A DNA stretch of 64,000 bases. Source: Cristatella mucedo. Lineage: Eukaryota > Bryozoa > Phylactolaemata > Cristatellidae. Numbering within the stretch: position 1 is the first letter of the stretch; the number at the start of each line of letters is the position of its first letter. The stretch covers positions 2,951,001 to 3,015,000 of the forward strand of contig WPIO01000024.1 in assembly GCA_009760855.2 (NCBI GenBank). Reading direction: 5' to 3'. The notes under the pieces are model-generated. The model was given only the letters and a program-made list of their open reading frames with translations. It ran no database searches and was not told where the DNA came from. Made by a program: the position numbers and the translations under genes. Positions 32,378 to 42,250 of this stretch are shown one piece after another.

Positions 32378-33885
32378 TAATAATAATAATGAACTAGATA
32401 CGGCTTCCTCAGAGAACTCAATCTCTTTCTAGGCGTTTTACATTGGCAGCAAATGGAAACGTGATTGAAGAGTGAGTGGTATCATGCTTGAGAAACAACA
32501 TGTATAACATGATTAGGGGTGACGTGCACAGGATCAGCATGAAAGTGTGGTTAGTGGCAGCACGCATAGTGTCAGCACCCATAAGCACATTAAGGACGAA
32601 TCACAGGGACCCACTAAATTCTGTCCTTACCTAGGTGTGTTTTTTAGTTTTTTTTTAAATGTGGTCAAGTCAGAGGATGTTCTGACGCAAGCCGGGAGGG
32701 ATTTCCAGGCCTTGTGAGCATACGAACTAAATGCACGGTCTCCAAAGGGTTTGAGGTTTGTACGAGGTATTGGTATACTGTTGGATTCCGAAAATAAGGT
32801 GGTACGATTCTTGGCCTGGTGTGGAAGTATGTCTGAGAGATAGGCTGGAGCCGAAAAATGAAGTGACCAAAAATTTAGCGACAAAATCTTGAAGTCGATC
32901 CGTTGCTTGACCGGTAGGCAGTGCAAGTCGGCGAGAAATGGTGGGATGTGGTAACAGCGACGCTCACGACTGACAAACCTAGCTTCGGAATTTTGCACCA
33001 TCTGGAACTGTCCGATTGCACTGGCTGGTAGGCCAGCAAGCAGTGAGTTACAGAGGTCAAGACGGAATGTCACAAATGCACGGACAAACTTAGTCGTGGT
33101 ATCCTTATCTAAACAAGCCCGAATTTTAGCAATGTTCTGTAGCTGAAATAGAAAGACTTGATTGTGGAGCTGATGTGTTCGTCTAATGAGAGGTCACTTT
33201 GGAACGTGACCCCTAGATTTCGCAACTGATTCGACAAGAGATATGCTGGCAGAGCCAATTATGAGCTTCAGACTTTCCCATTTCTGAATCACACTTGGTT
33301 TGCCCATAACTAGTAAGGTAGTTTTAACATCCTTTTTTTAGAAAACTTGCTACCATCCGTGTGCGGATGTAATCGATACATGCCTCAAGTGAGTTGGGAG
33401 AATTGGTGGTGCTCGAAGGCTGGGAGGGATCAAAGCAAAGGTACAACGGAGTATCATTCGCATAGAATTGAAAGCCTAGAGTGTGCATGGAAATCAGATC
33501 AGCAAGAGGGATAGTATAAACCGTGAAAAGAACCGGATCTAGCACGGAGCCCCGAGGTACCCCATTATTCAGAGGTACCTCGGATGATATTTGTCTATTC
33601 ACATCAATACTCGGGAGTCTCCCACTGAGATAGGACCTGAACCACAGCAGAGAAGTGCCAGTGATGCCCAGGCGAGATGAAGGGCACTCTAGAAGAGCTT
33701 TGTGATCGATCGTATCAAAAGCTGCCGAAAGATTGAGCAAAACAAGCAGAGACACTCGACCTGTGTCTGCATTTCCAAGTAGGTCGTTGTACACCCTAAG
33801 CAATGCTGATTCTGTTGAGTTATTAGTTCTAAAGCTAGACTGAACTTATTGGCAAGGTTTGAAGAAATAAAGTGTAGTAGACCAC
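32378..33885 (-). mobile_element. LINE-A copy with near-intact reverse transcriptase core
   Basis: Minus orientation, with TTA tail, hairpin, 3' UTR, C-terminal region (frame 32,627-33,073) and reverse transcriptase (frame 33,324-33,803). Motif A reads 'LSAAFDTIDH', motif B 'GVPRGSVLDPVLF' and motif C 'FYANDTPLYL'. In the L2/CR1 group motif C is normally F/Y-A-D-D, so the second catalytic residue of this copy is changed (first D to N). Frameshifts separate the two frames. The copy is truncated in the palm/finger region near 33,885. Confidence 0.92.
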
Positions 33886-34099
33886 TGTGCTTAAGGTGCT
33901 ATGTCTTGAGTCGTGCATTTAGAACACCGTAGAATGGGGCTTGCACTACTCAAACGTTAGCCCCAGTTACCGAACATAGTGACTCTGGAAAGCATAGGAA
34001 ATGTTGATAGCCGGTGCTTTTGCCGCCCACATGGTCGCTGATGGCTTGCACATCCAGCAAACTCACATTCAAACACGCTGCCCATTTATCTTAACTTAC

Positions 34100-34147
34100 T
34101 TTAATCCTGACCCTTCTTTTATGTATGGTAGCCTTTTTCCGATGCGG
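34100..34147 (-). CDS. Gene 1, 48-nt internal exon, basic
   Basis: Minus strand: acceptor 'aaacctgttcctctgag', 16 codons in phase 0 (PHRKKATIHKRRVRIK), donor AAA/GTAAGT. Strong signals on both sides. Highly basic, as expected of a segment on the cytoplasmic side of a membrane. It fits the phase of the exon at 32,321. Confidence 0.42.
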
Positions 34148-34278
34148 CTCAGAGGAACAGGTTTAAAACCTTAAACAGCGGATCTAAAATATCGGATCCA
34201 CTTTCATGTTCAGAGCATTGCAAAAACTGGTGGCTTCAAAAATAGGCAAGAGTTCAACAGCCCAATCTTTCCCACTCA

Positions 34279-34702
34279 AGTGACATCAAGCCAAGGTTCG
34301 ATCATTTACATTATTCTTCAATCCTGGTCGGCGCCCTGCATCGCCTGCGGCTGGGCTCAGTTCAGCAGCTTGAGTTGTTCAATTCTTCAAATCACTCTGC
34401 CAAATTACATCACTGGCGTCACGGCTTTAGAGGCGTTCGGTCGAGCATCGAACGCACTTGCAGATGTCTTGACTTGTGACGGATTCGCGGTCAAACTTAA
34501 ATATACTGTCACTCCCCAGAAGCATTTTTTCGTACTCCCTGCCCCTCCTATGGGCTCTTCCACCACCCACATTTCATCTTCATTCTTTTCTTACACTAAA
34601 GTGGCCACTTTTGGTGAATGGGAATTCGGTGCGAATGCACCGTTGATATATATTACTGATGCTTTCACTGCCAGCATCGACGTTAAGTCATTTAAGGCTT
34701 AG
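34279..34702 (+). CDS. 140-codon plus-strand frame, unknown
   Basis: An acceptor-like 'caatctttcccactcaag' is followed by 140 open codons to TAG. The peptide is uncharged in its first half ('LSCSILQITLPNYITGVTA') and includes 'LADVLTCDGFAVKLKY' and 'FGEWEFGANAPLIYITD'. It is unusually long for chance in this DNA. It lies within an intron of gene 1 on the opposite strand. No ATG near the start; no family recognised. A fossil transposon frame is an alternative. Confidence 0.35.
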
Positions 34703-35080
34703 CTAAATTCACATCCGTCCTTCTCGGCTGTAACGGTACCAATGTAAACTTATCTTATTTACCTGTGCCCTTAGGTGACCCAAGTGTGCATGATTCAGAA
34801 GAAGTAACCGAGCTGATTTCCAAAAACTGTGACTCCGAATTAATGGTCATCATTTTAAATGATTATATCTTAGGAATTTTCGTAAAATAGTCAGCCTAAG
34901 TATTTGGACCTGTAACAAAAAAACCTTTACGTATTGGAAATATTTGTGTGAAATTAATATGACTCCTCGGAGAAGCAAAAGTTAATTTTCAGGCGGGCTT
35001 AATTTTGCATATTTCAAACGCTTAATAAAGGTGAATTCTGCTCGTGAAAGTTTACGTAAATTTATTGGGGTTAATTCTAC
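34703..35080. other. No feature recognised
   Basis: Non-repetitive AT-rich sequence. Confidence 0.35.
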
Positions 35081-35189
35081 CCTTAAATGTGTCCTGCATT
35101 GTGCTTTTATATGAGCCAGTTCAATATAAAGGCTTCTTGATTCAATAATAGCCAGCACATTAAAACAGATGATTGGCCAATGCCACTGC
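35081..35189 (-). CDS. Gene 1, tentative internal exon
   Basis: Minus strand: acceptor 'attcttttcaattcaag', one base plus 36 codons, donor AGG/GTAGAA. It converts phase 2 (exon at 36,278) to phase 0 (exon at 34,147), exactly what the model needs, but the peptide ('QWHWPIICFNVLAIIESRS' and on) is less convincing than its neighbours. Confidence 0.3.
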
Positions 35190-35240
35190 CTTGAATTGAA
35201 AAGAATGTAACCATATGTGTGCGTAAGAATACTTGAGATA

Positions 35241-35797
35241 AAATAATAATATTAATAATGCACTTGATAAAGTGCCCTCAGAGAACTCAATCTCTTTCTA
35301 GGCTCTTTACATTTGCTGCAAAGGGAAATGCAATTGAATGGTGAGTAAAATCATGCTTGAAAAACAAACAAAAAGAATAACATGGTCAGGGGTGACATGC
35401 ATGGGGTCAGCATGCAAACGTGGTTAGTGGCAGCATGCACAGTGTAAGCAAGTATAAGCACGTGAAAGACGAATCACAGGGACCCACTAAATGCTGTCCT
35501 AAATAGGTGTGTTTTTAAATTCTTTTTAAATGTGGTCAGTTCAGGGGATGTTCTGACGCAAGCCGGTAGGGAGTTCCAGGCTTTGGGAGCATACGAACTA
35601 AATGCACGGTCTCCAAAGAATTTGAGGTTTGTACGGGGTATTTGTAGACTGTTGGATACCAAAAACGGGTGGTACGATGCTTGGCCTGATGGGGGAGTAT
35701 ATCTGAGAGATAGGCTGGAGCCAAAGAATGAAGTGACCTAAAAGTGAGCGACAAAACCTTGAAGTCAATCCATTGCTTGACTGGTAGCCAGTGCAAA
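35241..35797 (-). mobile_element. LINE-A, 5'-truncated, young-looking
   Basis: Minus orientation with ATT tail, hairpin, 3' UTR and coding end. A frame reads 'TNLKFFGDRAFSSYAPKAWN', 'LPACVRTSPELTTFKKNLKT' without stops. Truncated at 35,797. Confidence 0.92.
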
Positions 35798-36277
35798 AAT
35801 ACTTGACTCTATTTTGTTTGAATAGAAATAGGTTATTATCTATGATGATTATAAATAATATATAGTCATGTCTTCTTGTAGTAAATTAAATTTACATATG
35901 TTTGCACAACACGAAATACAATTTCGGTTTGTTAACTACTGCTAAATTGATCGTACTAAATTTTTAAGGAAGTCTCACTTGCTGTATTGTTAAACAATCA
36001 TGTGATCTCAATTCCTTTACAGTTCAGATTTAGTCATGACAGACTTTAGCACTTTATCCCACAACAGCCCTTCAAACTGTATATTTTAATTTTTCCTCAC
36101 ACAAGTCAAACGCAAATTGTATTGCCTTTTATTACACTGCAAAACATTTTTGCGTGCTGCGGTAGGAATTTTTTTGCGACCCAGCAGTTTGTGTTACCAA
36201 CTAGGCTTCTTTAATCAAAATTGCATTCGCCCGAACAACATTTGATAAGCACGTACATCGTTACAGATCTTACTTAC
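35798..36277. other. No firm feature; intron of gene 1 in the model
   Basis: AT-rich. A minus-strand exon-like segment at about 36,010-36,067 (peptide FEGLLWDKVLKSVMTK) has the wrong phase for the model. Confidence 0.3.
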
Positions 36278-36405
36278 GTTTCTGTGGCAGCATGATTTGA
36301 CTTTGCTTTTTTAAGGAGGCAGCACCATACTCCAGGTATGACAATAAAAAGTGTTACAACAGCCACTGATGAAGCGGATATTATGGCTATTGTAACGATG
36401 TCAGT
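36278..36405 (-). CDS. Gene 1, transmembrane-helix exon
   Basis: Minus strand: acceptor 'tcatggtgattttag', 42 codons in phase 0, donor AAC/GTAAGT (excellent). The peptide has one clear membrane segment, about 25 residues ('VTIAIISASSVAVVTLFIVI' and onward through PGVW), followed at once by CCLLKKAKS. Basic residues after the helix predict the following part is cytoplasmic (positive-inside rule), and the two Cys before Lys-Lys are possible palmitoylation sites. This is the typical look of a single-pass receptor's membrane exon. Confidence 0.6.
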
Positions 36406-36975
36406 CTAAAATCACCATGAAACAATTACTTGAGTCTTGGTGCACTATTAACAAAGTGTCCTTACTATGTAACATAATGCAATTAAGATAAGTTATTTCA
36501 CCAACAGAAGATGAGAGCAGCTCAAAATTAGTTCAAATATACCATACTTGCTAAAACATTAAGGATCACAAAAGTTTCAATGCATCTTTCATAAAGCAAA
36601 TTAAACTCTTCAGTGCATATTTTACGAAAGTTTTTAGAGACAAAGTACCTTGTCTGTGCGAAACAAAACACGTCACTGAAAATTTATATACAGTATCTTA
36701 CCTTTGCTGAGATTGCAGTGGTAATTTTTACCAAAAAATAATAGATATTGTGTTATGCTCTCCATATTATTTGCTTAGAATGAAAAGTATAATTCCTCAG
36801 CATGTTTCGTAATTTGTTCTCAATAGATACAGATATTTTCATTTGATAAGTCAGGACTAGGTACTAATTCTGGACTTAAGCACTTTCGTGAATTAGGTGC
36901 TATTTTTTAGTAAAGGCTCTGTGTGATACTGCGTAGAGTCAAAGCATCATATCCATAAGGGAGTGAATGTTCTAC

Positions 36976-37067
36976 CCCGAGAAGGCCTTTATAGAACTCT
37001 ACAATAAACTGTCGCCTGACGTCTGGTCTGGTGAGATGCGTACCTACGAAGTGGTCTGAGACTGAGA
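36976..37067 (-). CDS. Gene 1, juxtamembrane extracellular exon
   Basis: Minus strand: very strong acceptor 'cgggcttcttatttctgcag', two bases plus 30 codons, donor GGG/GTAGAA. Peptide includes 'HFVGTHLTRPDVRRQFIVEF'. It ends in phase 0, fitting the transmembrane exon at 36,405. The hydrophobic frame just upstream (37,068-37,122) is the translated polypyrimidine tract, not a signal peptide. Confidence 0.5.
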
Positions 37068-37258
37068 CTGCAGAAATAAGAAGCCCGAAAATCGCAAGAA
37101 ATAACTTTATTAATCGCGCCACCAGTATAATCCTAATTTTGTTAAAGTAAATCGCAGATCCTCAGTCATAGCTGCGCCAGATAAATTCGCGTTCACTCTA
37201 AGAACCAAGAATTGCATTCAGTCATGAATTTCGCACGATGAAATTTGGGGATCCATAG

Positions 37259-37330
37259 TATAAAGCGCCTAGAAAGAGATTGAGTTATCTGAGGGCGCTT
37301 TATCAAGTGCACAATTAATATTAATATTAT
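37259..37330 (+). mobile_element. Tail-only LINE-A insertion with full hairpin
   Basis: Contains 'aaagcgcc' (37,262-37,269) and its inverse complement 'ggcgcttt' (37,294-37,301), then 'atcaagtgc' and an ATT-rich tail. Nothing upstream matches LINE-A. Lies in an intron of gene 1. Confidence 0.88.
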
Positions 37331-37410
37331 GTCAAAATGACGATCGATTTCACCGGCAGATTCCAGTGCTGAGTATGCTCCACTCCTATCCTGCAAGCCC
37401 AACGACTCAC

Positions 37411-37454
37411 TGATTATGGTTTTCGATGAGTATGTGTCAACAGCAGTCCCGATT
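37411..37454 (-). CDS. Gene 1, most upstream exon in the phase-consistent chain
   Basis: Minus strand: strong acceptor 'ctattcaacttccccgtttag', one base plus 14 codons (IGTAVDTYSSKTII), donor A/GTGAGT. Ends in phase 1, fitting the exon at 37,067. A further exon-like segment upstream (37,509-37,597) has a strong acceptor but its end phase does not fit. Confidence 0.42.
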
Positions 37455-37597
37455 CTAAACGGGGAAGTTGAATAGACTAATTTATTGGAGGAGTCGTGGA
37501 TTTAGCACCTAAAAAGACAATCTTAGCTACATTATTTAATATGACCGATGAAACTTCAATCAACGTCACACTTAATTCCATAGCTAGCATGAGTGAC

Positions 37598-38024
37598 CTA
37601 AATTAGAGTGATAAAATGGCTTGGTTAATGTTAATACAGGTGCTGTAGGATTTTCGATTAAAACGAGGAAATGTTAAGCATTTTTACATTTTTTTGCCTC
37701 CCCGATCGAATTTATTTTAAGCTCTGTGGCTGAAAATAAGTTTTATAGTACTTGATAGTTTCATAATGCTATGCGGGAACAAGACCTCTTCTTAAGCACT
37801 TAACGTAGGCTTCAAAGAAAGATGTAAATTGTTTATAGTTATAAATGTGGCGCGCTACGTAACGCATAACCACAGAAATAACCATGCACACGTCGGAGCA
37901 AAGGCCGTGAGCAGCAGGTGAACTGCATCTTCTTTTTTAATTCATACTTTCAGGGGAAGTGAATGGGCTACGGCAGCAGCATAAGAGCTGAAGAGACATT
38001 GACTCCAAAGAACTTGAGACTTCA
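37598..38024. other. No firm feature
   Basis: Non-repetitive sequence upstream of the gene 1 chain. Earlier exons and the start codon of gene 1 were not found. Confidence 0.35.
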
Positions 38025-38335
38025 TGTAATGTAATGTATCTCCGTCAGTAACTCCACAAAGTCATAAAGACCATGTGGGTGTTCTGCAGGAGAGTTTTGT
38101 TTAGCGCACTCACAGCCTAAGCAGCTTTCGGTACGCATTCGGTAGCCAACAGACTTCGTCTCACGCAACAAAGAGAAAGTGGGAGGCATAGCAGAATCAT
38201 GAGAGCAGTTGAGGTAGTTAGTAGCATAGAAGTAGCAGTTCAGGACCGCTGAAAAAGATGTGCCATAGTCGGCAGTTGGAGTGTAGATGTGGTTGCGTAA
38301 GAATTGTGGAAGCGAGTTCCACAGTCTAGGAACTT
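38025..38335 (-). mobile_element. LINE-B, 5'-truncated, with pentamer tail
   Basis: Minus orientation: 'tgtaatgtaatgtatctccg' (tail and 3' terminus), then the coding end through 'ggaagcgagttccacagtctagga'. Close match to the copies at 24,494 and 57,742. Confidence 0.9.
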
Positions 38336-38765
38336 AATGGTACAGCCGAGCGATTTGATTAAGAAGAGCATGAAGCTCGGAAATCTTGGGGAATCTCGAG
38401 GAACTATTTTAATAGGTAGGCCAGAGCCAGGGATTGTAGGGCCCAAGAGTGAGTGTCGGAGCCTTCAAGTAGACACTAGGGTTGATAAGGACCATAAATT
38501 TAAGTTAACGTAAGATAAGGCACAAGCGAAAAGTGAGCCTTTAACTTGCGTAGTTTAGATTATGCAAGCCGGTAGGTCTGCAAATATTTGAGGCACAATT
38601 CAGGGTGCTACAAAAACGGGTTAATCCTCTTCTGTTGCCCCTATGGCTTCCAGGCTGCGCTCTTTAAGAACGGCTACTCCTACTGTTCCAATCTACTTCT
38701 GCAGTAACTATGTTTGTTAGTAAGTAAATTGGTCAAAGTCTCTAACGTAGCACTTTCATTCCTTA

Positions 38766-38769
<4 letters not shown>
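38336..38769. other. No feature recognised
   Basis: Non-repetitive. Confidence 0.35.
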
Positions 38770-38804
<35 letters not shown>

Positions 38805-38895
38805 TTTTTATTTATTTTTGTTTATATATATATGTATGAGTGTGCGTGTGTCTGTGCGTGTGTCTGTGCGCGCGGGCGCGCGCGGGGCGCGGGTG
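38770..38895. repeat. AT microsatellite and GC-alternating tract
   Basis: (AT)n at about 38,769-38,796, then AT/TTTA-rich sequence, GTGT-rich sequence, and an alternating CG run ('gcgcgcgggcgcgcgcgggg', about 38,868-38,887). Confidence 0.92.
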
Positions 38896-39147
38896 TGTCT
38901 GCTTGCGTGTGTGTGTCTGCTTGCGTGTGTGTGTCTGCTTGCGTGTGTGTGTCTGCTTGCGTGTGTGTGTCTGCTTGCGTGTGTGTGTCTGCTTGCGTGT
39001 GTGTGTCTGCTTGCGTGTGTGTGTCTGCTTGCGTGTGTGTGTCTGCTTGCGTGTGTGTGTCTGCTTGCGTGTGTGTGTCTGCTTGCGTGTGTGTGTCTGC
39101 TTCCGTGTGTGTGTCTGCTTGCGTGTGTGTGTCTGCTTGCGTGCGTG
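38896..39147. repeat. 18-bp minisatellite, 14 units
   Basis: Unit 'ctgcttgcgtgtgtgtgt' repeated 14 times with one variant unit near the end ('ttccgt' for 'ttgcgt'). The unit length is a multiple of three, so several frames on both strands stay open through the array; these are not genes. Confidence 0.97.
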
Positions 39148-39799
39148 CTACAACCGTACAGCAATCGTGCCAGTCAAAACAAAGGGGAAGACCTTTTTCA
39201 AGTTTCAGATGTGGCTGAAGCATGCACTAGCATAGTATAATTGCACATTTCATTTTAATGCCATAAATTCATGTGATATTTCACTGCAATTTTTTCTCCA
39301 AAGGGTGGCATTCCAGTAGCTAGTGCTCTGTGCACTTCGAACTCTTTTCTTATCTCCCGAAGCGACCACTGAGGCTTCCCAGATTCCGCTTAGACACTCT
39401 AGCATGTGTATTAGAAGTGCAGCTGCAATGAACGTGACCGACTGGAACTCTCGGCTTCGTCTGCCTTTTTAAGCGATTGCCATTCATAAATTATTTTCTC
39501 CGTAATCATTTACTATAGAATAGTATGCATTTTACCTGAATTTAAAGCTGACGGGCACGTCCGTAAGCTCGTAATGCGCCTTTCTATGCTCATTCACTAC
39601 GACGTGCTGGCGAATAAATTTTATAAAACTATATTTACGTTGCTTTCATAAGAAAATAAATAAATAAAACTTTGAACTAATATTTAAGTCTCTCCTAGGC
39701 CGATGCTGAACAGCAACATCCTGAGAGATAACTCTAGCAAGACTACCTAATGACTAACGTCTAGTTACATGTCGACGACATGAACATAATTGTGAAGTC
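39148..39799. other. No feature recognised
   Basis: Non-repetitive. Confidence 0.35.
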
Positions 39800-40183
39800 T
39801 TCCTACTTTAGGCTACATAACAATGCTAAAGTTCGGTCTTATTTAGACAGAGACACCACGTCTTAATTATTCCACGCATGTTAACATCCTGCCTTGGCTT
39901 CTGTAACTCATTGCATGCTGGTCTACCGGTCTGAGCAATCAAGTTTTAACAGCTGGTGCAAAACTCAGCATCTGGGCTTGCCTGTCATGAGCAATGCTGT
40001 TGCAATACTACACCACTTCTCGCCGACCTGCACTGGCTCCTTGTCAAGCAATGCGTCTAATACAAGGTTATGTCACTCTATTTAAGGTCTCTATTCTTTG
40101 GCACCAGCCTACCGGTCAAATCTACTCCCCCACCAGGTTAAGCATCTTACCACCCACTTTTCTGAATCCAATCATTTACCTAG

Positions 40184-40215
<32 letters not shown>

Positions 40216-40543
40216 TATACTCTATAATATATATATATATATATATATTATATAATATTTATATACTATATAATATATGCATATACTATATAATATATAT
40301 ATACTATAATATATACAATATAATATATCTATATATATATATATATTCTGAACATCAAATCCTTTGGAGACCGTGCCTTTAGTTTGTATGCTTCCACAGC
40401 TTAGAAATCACTTCCGACTTGTGTCACAACATTCCCCGATTGACCACAGTTAAAAAGAAACCAAAAAAGCATACGCATATTACAGCATTTAGTGGGTCCA
40501 CACGATTCGTTCTTTATTTTCTTATGTTTGCTGACACTGTACG
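39800..40543 (+). mobile_element. LINE-A with AT array inside its coding region
   Basis: Plus orientation from the 'LAKVRSYLDRDTT' region to the 3' UTR. Landmarks: 'HFSPTCTGSLSSNAS' (39,894 frame) and 'ctttggagaccgtgccttta' (40,360). Between 40,182 and 40,346 a TA-rich array replaces the LINE's 'taccaatacctcgtaaaaacc' region. Confidence 0.82.
40182..40346. repeat. AT-rich microsatellite array inside LINE-A
   Basis: Imperfect TA repeats with ATAT/TATA phase shifts over about 165 bases. Confidence 0.95.
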
Positions 40544-40544
40544 A

Positions 40545-40628
40545 TGCTTAGCCTGGTAGGGGACTAGATTTGATCGGCAGGCTGGAGCCAAAGAATGAAG
40601 GGACCTAAACGTGAGTGACAGAGTCTTC
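40545..40628 (-). mobile_element. LINE-A fragment, minus
   Basis: 'gatgcttagcctggtagggg' through 'ggctggagccaaagaatgaagg' matches the LINE-A coding end in minus orientation; abuts a plus-strand copy on its left and a different element on its right. Confidence 0.75.
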
Positions 40629-40639
40629 GGCAATGATTG

Positions 40640-41040
40640 CTACTTGATAAGATTTCAGTTTTTAGCCCTCTCAGAGGCAGCCTCCTCGCTGCTTTTCAGT
40701 GGTAATGTGAAGTCTGTGATTTTGGCTGTGGCTCAGTCGTCGATAACCACGTCCGGCTGTAGTTGGCTTTCGCTGGTCTCAGCTCTCCTGTCAATGGCCT
40801 TCACCTGTAGCACGCGATTCGACAGGGCCTCAACTAAATGATTATGGACAAGGTCAGTGCTGACCCTAAACATCGGCAGCAGCATTTGCGGATTATTGCT
40901 AGTCTATCCAAAGGCTTAAGCAACTACTTCGTTTTGGGCATTGCACAATATTCTCCTTTAAAGCTCGCTTACGACCAGGGACTATTGATGGCTTACTGCC
41001 TCATATATCACTGTAGCACCTTTGCCTGTGGAAATTGAGC
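40640..41040 (-). pseudogene. Decayed C-terminal region resembling an RLE-type LINE
   Basis: Minus-strand translation of about 40,845-40,660 gives 'LVHNHLVEALSNRVLQVKAI', then 'ESQLQPDVVIDD', a stop, and 'ATAKITDFTLPLKSSEEAA'. The order (R/L)xPDxVxxD...xDxTxP matches the restriction-like endonuclease core of R2/R4/NeSL-type LINEs, preceded in those families by a Cys-His finger; a Cys-rich stretch in another frame lies just upstream at about 40,870-40,890. At least two stops and probable frameshifts are present. Assignment is by motif order only. Confidence 0.42.
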
Positions 41041-41960
41041 TTTGGTCCTCTCAATGTCTTCTGTTGTGAGCTATGAGTCGGTGTTGCCCTGAAAAGGAAC
41101 CATTCTCCTCACTGCGGTTGTACCATCCCGCTGCTGTATAAAGCTACCAGAATCTAATGGAGTCTTAGTTTTTATAAGCCTGCTTTCCGCATTCAGTTAT
41201 CAGTGAATGGAGAGTAGCTGCTGCAGAACACTGCTATCACGAGTGGCTTTTGTCTACGGGCAAATTTTCTCTGGCCACAGCATCTATCGACCTAAGGCGG
41301 ACTGATTATGACAGCAGCACCTAGGTAAAGAAAATCTGAGAACCGAGTAATGGACCGATAGCCTGAACGTATAGGCAGAGGAGCCCGACCTGCGACTGGT
41401 TATGTCAACGTTACCACGCCACTCATGAAATTATCGCAGCTAGTCTGAAAGAAATGGAGTTCTACCCTTCCGTTTCAATCAAGTGACACAATAATTTAGA
41501 AATAATAAGCAGCTTAACACCGGTCACAGCAGAAGAGGAGCGGCAAAGATCGACCTAGATCCTATTTCCAGCGCCTTCTCGCACTTCTGAATCACAGCTC
41601 ACTCTTAAAAATGTACACTGGCCAGCGACATGCTCTGCTTTAGTAGAATCACATGCTCGAATAAATGGCATTGCTTCTGACTGTACACTAATTGCACAGG
41701 TAACTACGATCCCCATTTTGCCGAGAGGAACTCTTACAATGGTCGTGGAGCTACGTCATTAATTAATCTCAGCTCTGAATCCGTTATAGAGCATGTCTTC
41801 GTTTCATTTCAGTCAAGTTTATGTCCGTTTTTTCGAGCCTGAATATCATTTCAGACTGAGATCGCGACATTACTTACTTGGTGGCATTTAAAAGAGGCTA
41901 TTATCCAAAAATTATAACTTAAACGCTTCTTAGTCTACATGAGTTTTACTTAATCAGTTT
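41041..41960. other. No feature recognised
   Basis: Non-repetitive; the right part of the decayed RLE-type element may extend into 41,170. Confidence 0.3.
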
Positions 41961-42250
41961 ATGTGTTATAAAATGATCGATAAACTAGCATTTGAAATTT
42001 TGGTAATTTTTCCCTGTCTGACTAGGCAAGAACAGAGTCTTCGCATTCTCATTTTCTTAAACTTTGCATGGCTATGGTTATGGAAGCTTTTCTACAAACC
42101 AAATGATTTAGATAAAGTAAATATGACCGCTAGCCACTTCAACAGCTTGATTCATTTAAAATAACACAAGCCTCGTGGTGTCATTTACGGTGGTTTTAAA
42201 TAGTCATTTTGTCTTCACAATCAAAAGGTATACATCGGTTATGTGTGCGG
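41961..42250. other. No firm feature
   Basis: A plus-strand frame from ATG at 41,961 (67 codons) follows a fair acceptor but is very hydrophobic and unsupported. Confidence 0.3.

Noticed and set aside
36907..37122. Minus-strand frame that looks like a signal peptide plus mature protein
   Set aside because: The hydrophobic start has no ATG and is the translated polypyrimidine tract of a strong splice acceptor; the true exon starts at 37,067.
37509..37597. Further upstream exon of gene 1 (minus strand, strong acceptor, 29 codons)
   Set aside because: Its end phase does not fit the next exon at 37,454, and the plus strand is equally open here.
38766..39240. Several long open frames on both strands (118-150 codons)
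   Set aside because: They are produced by the 18-bp minisatellite and its flanking GT-rich sequence; the peptides are simple repeats of six residues.
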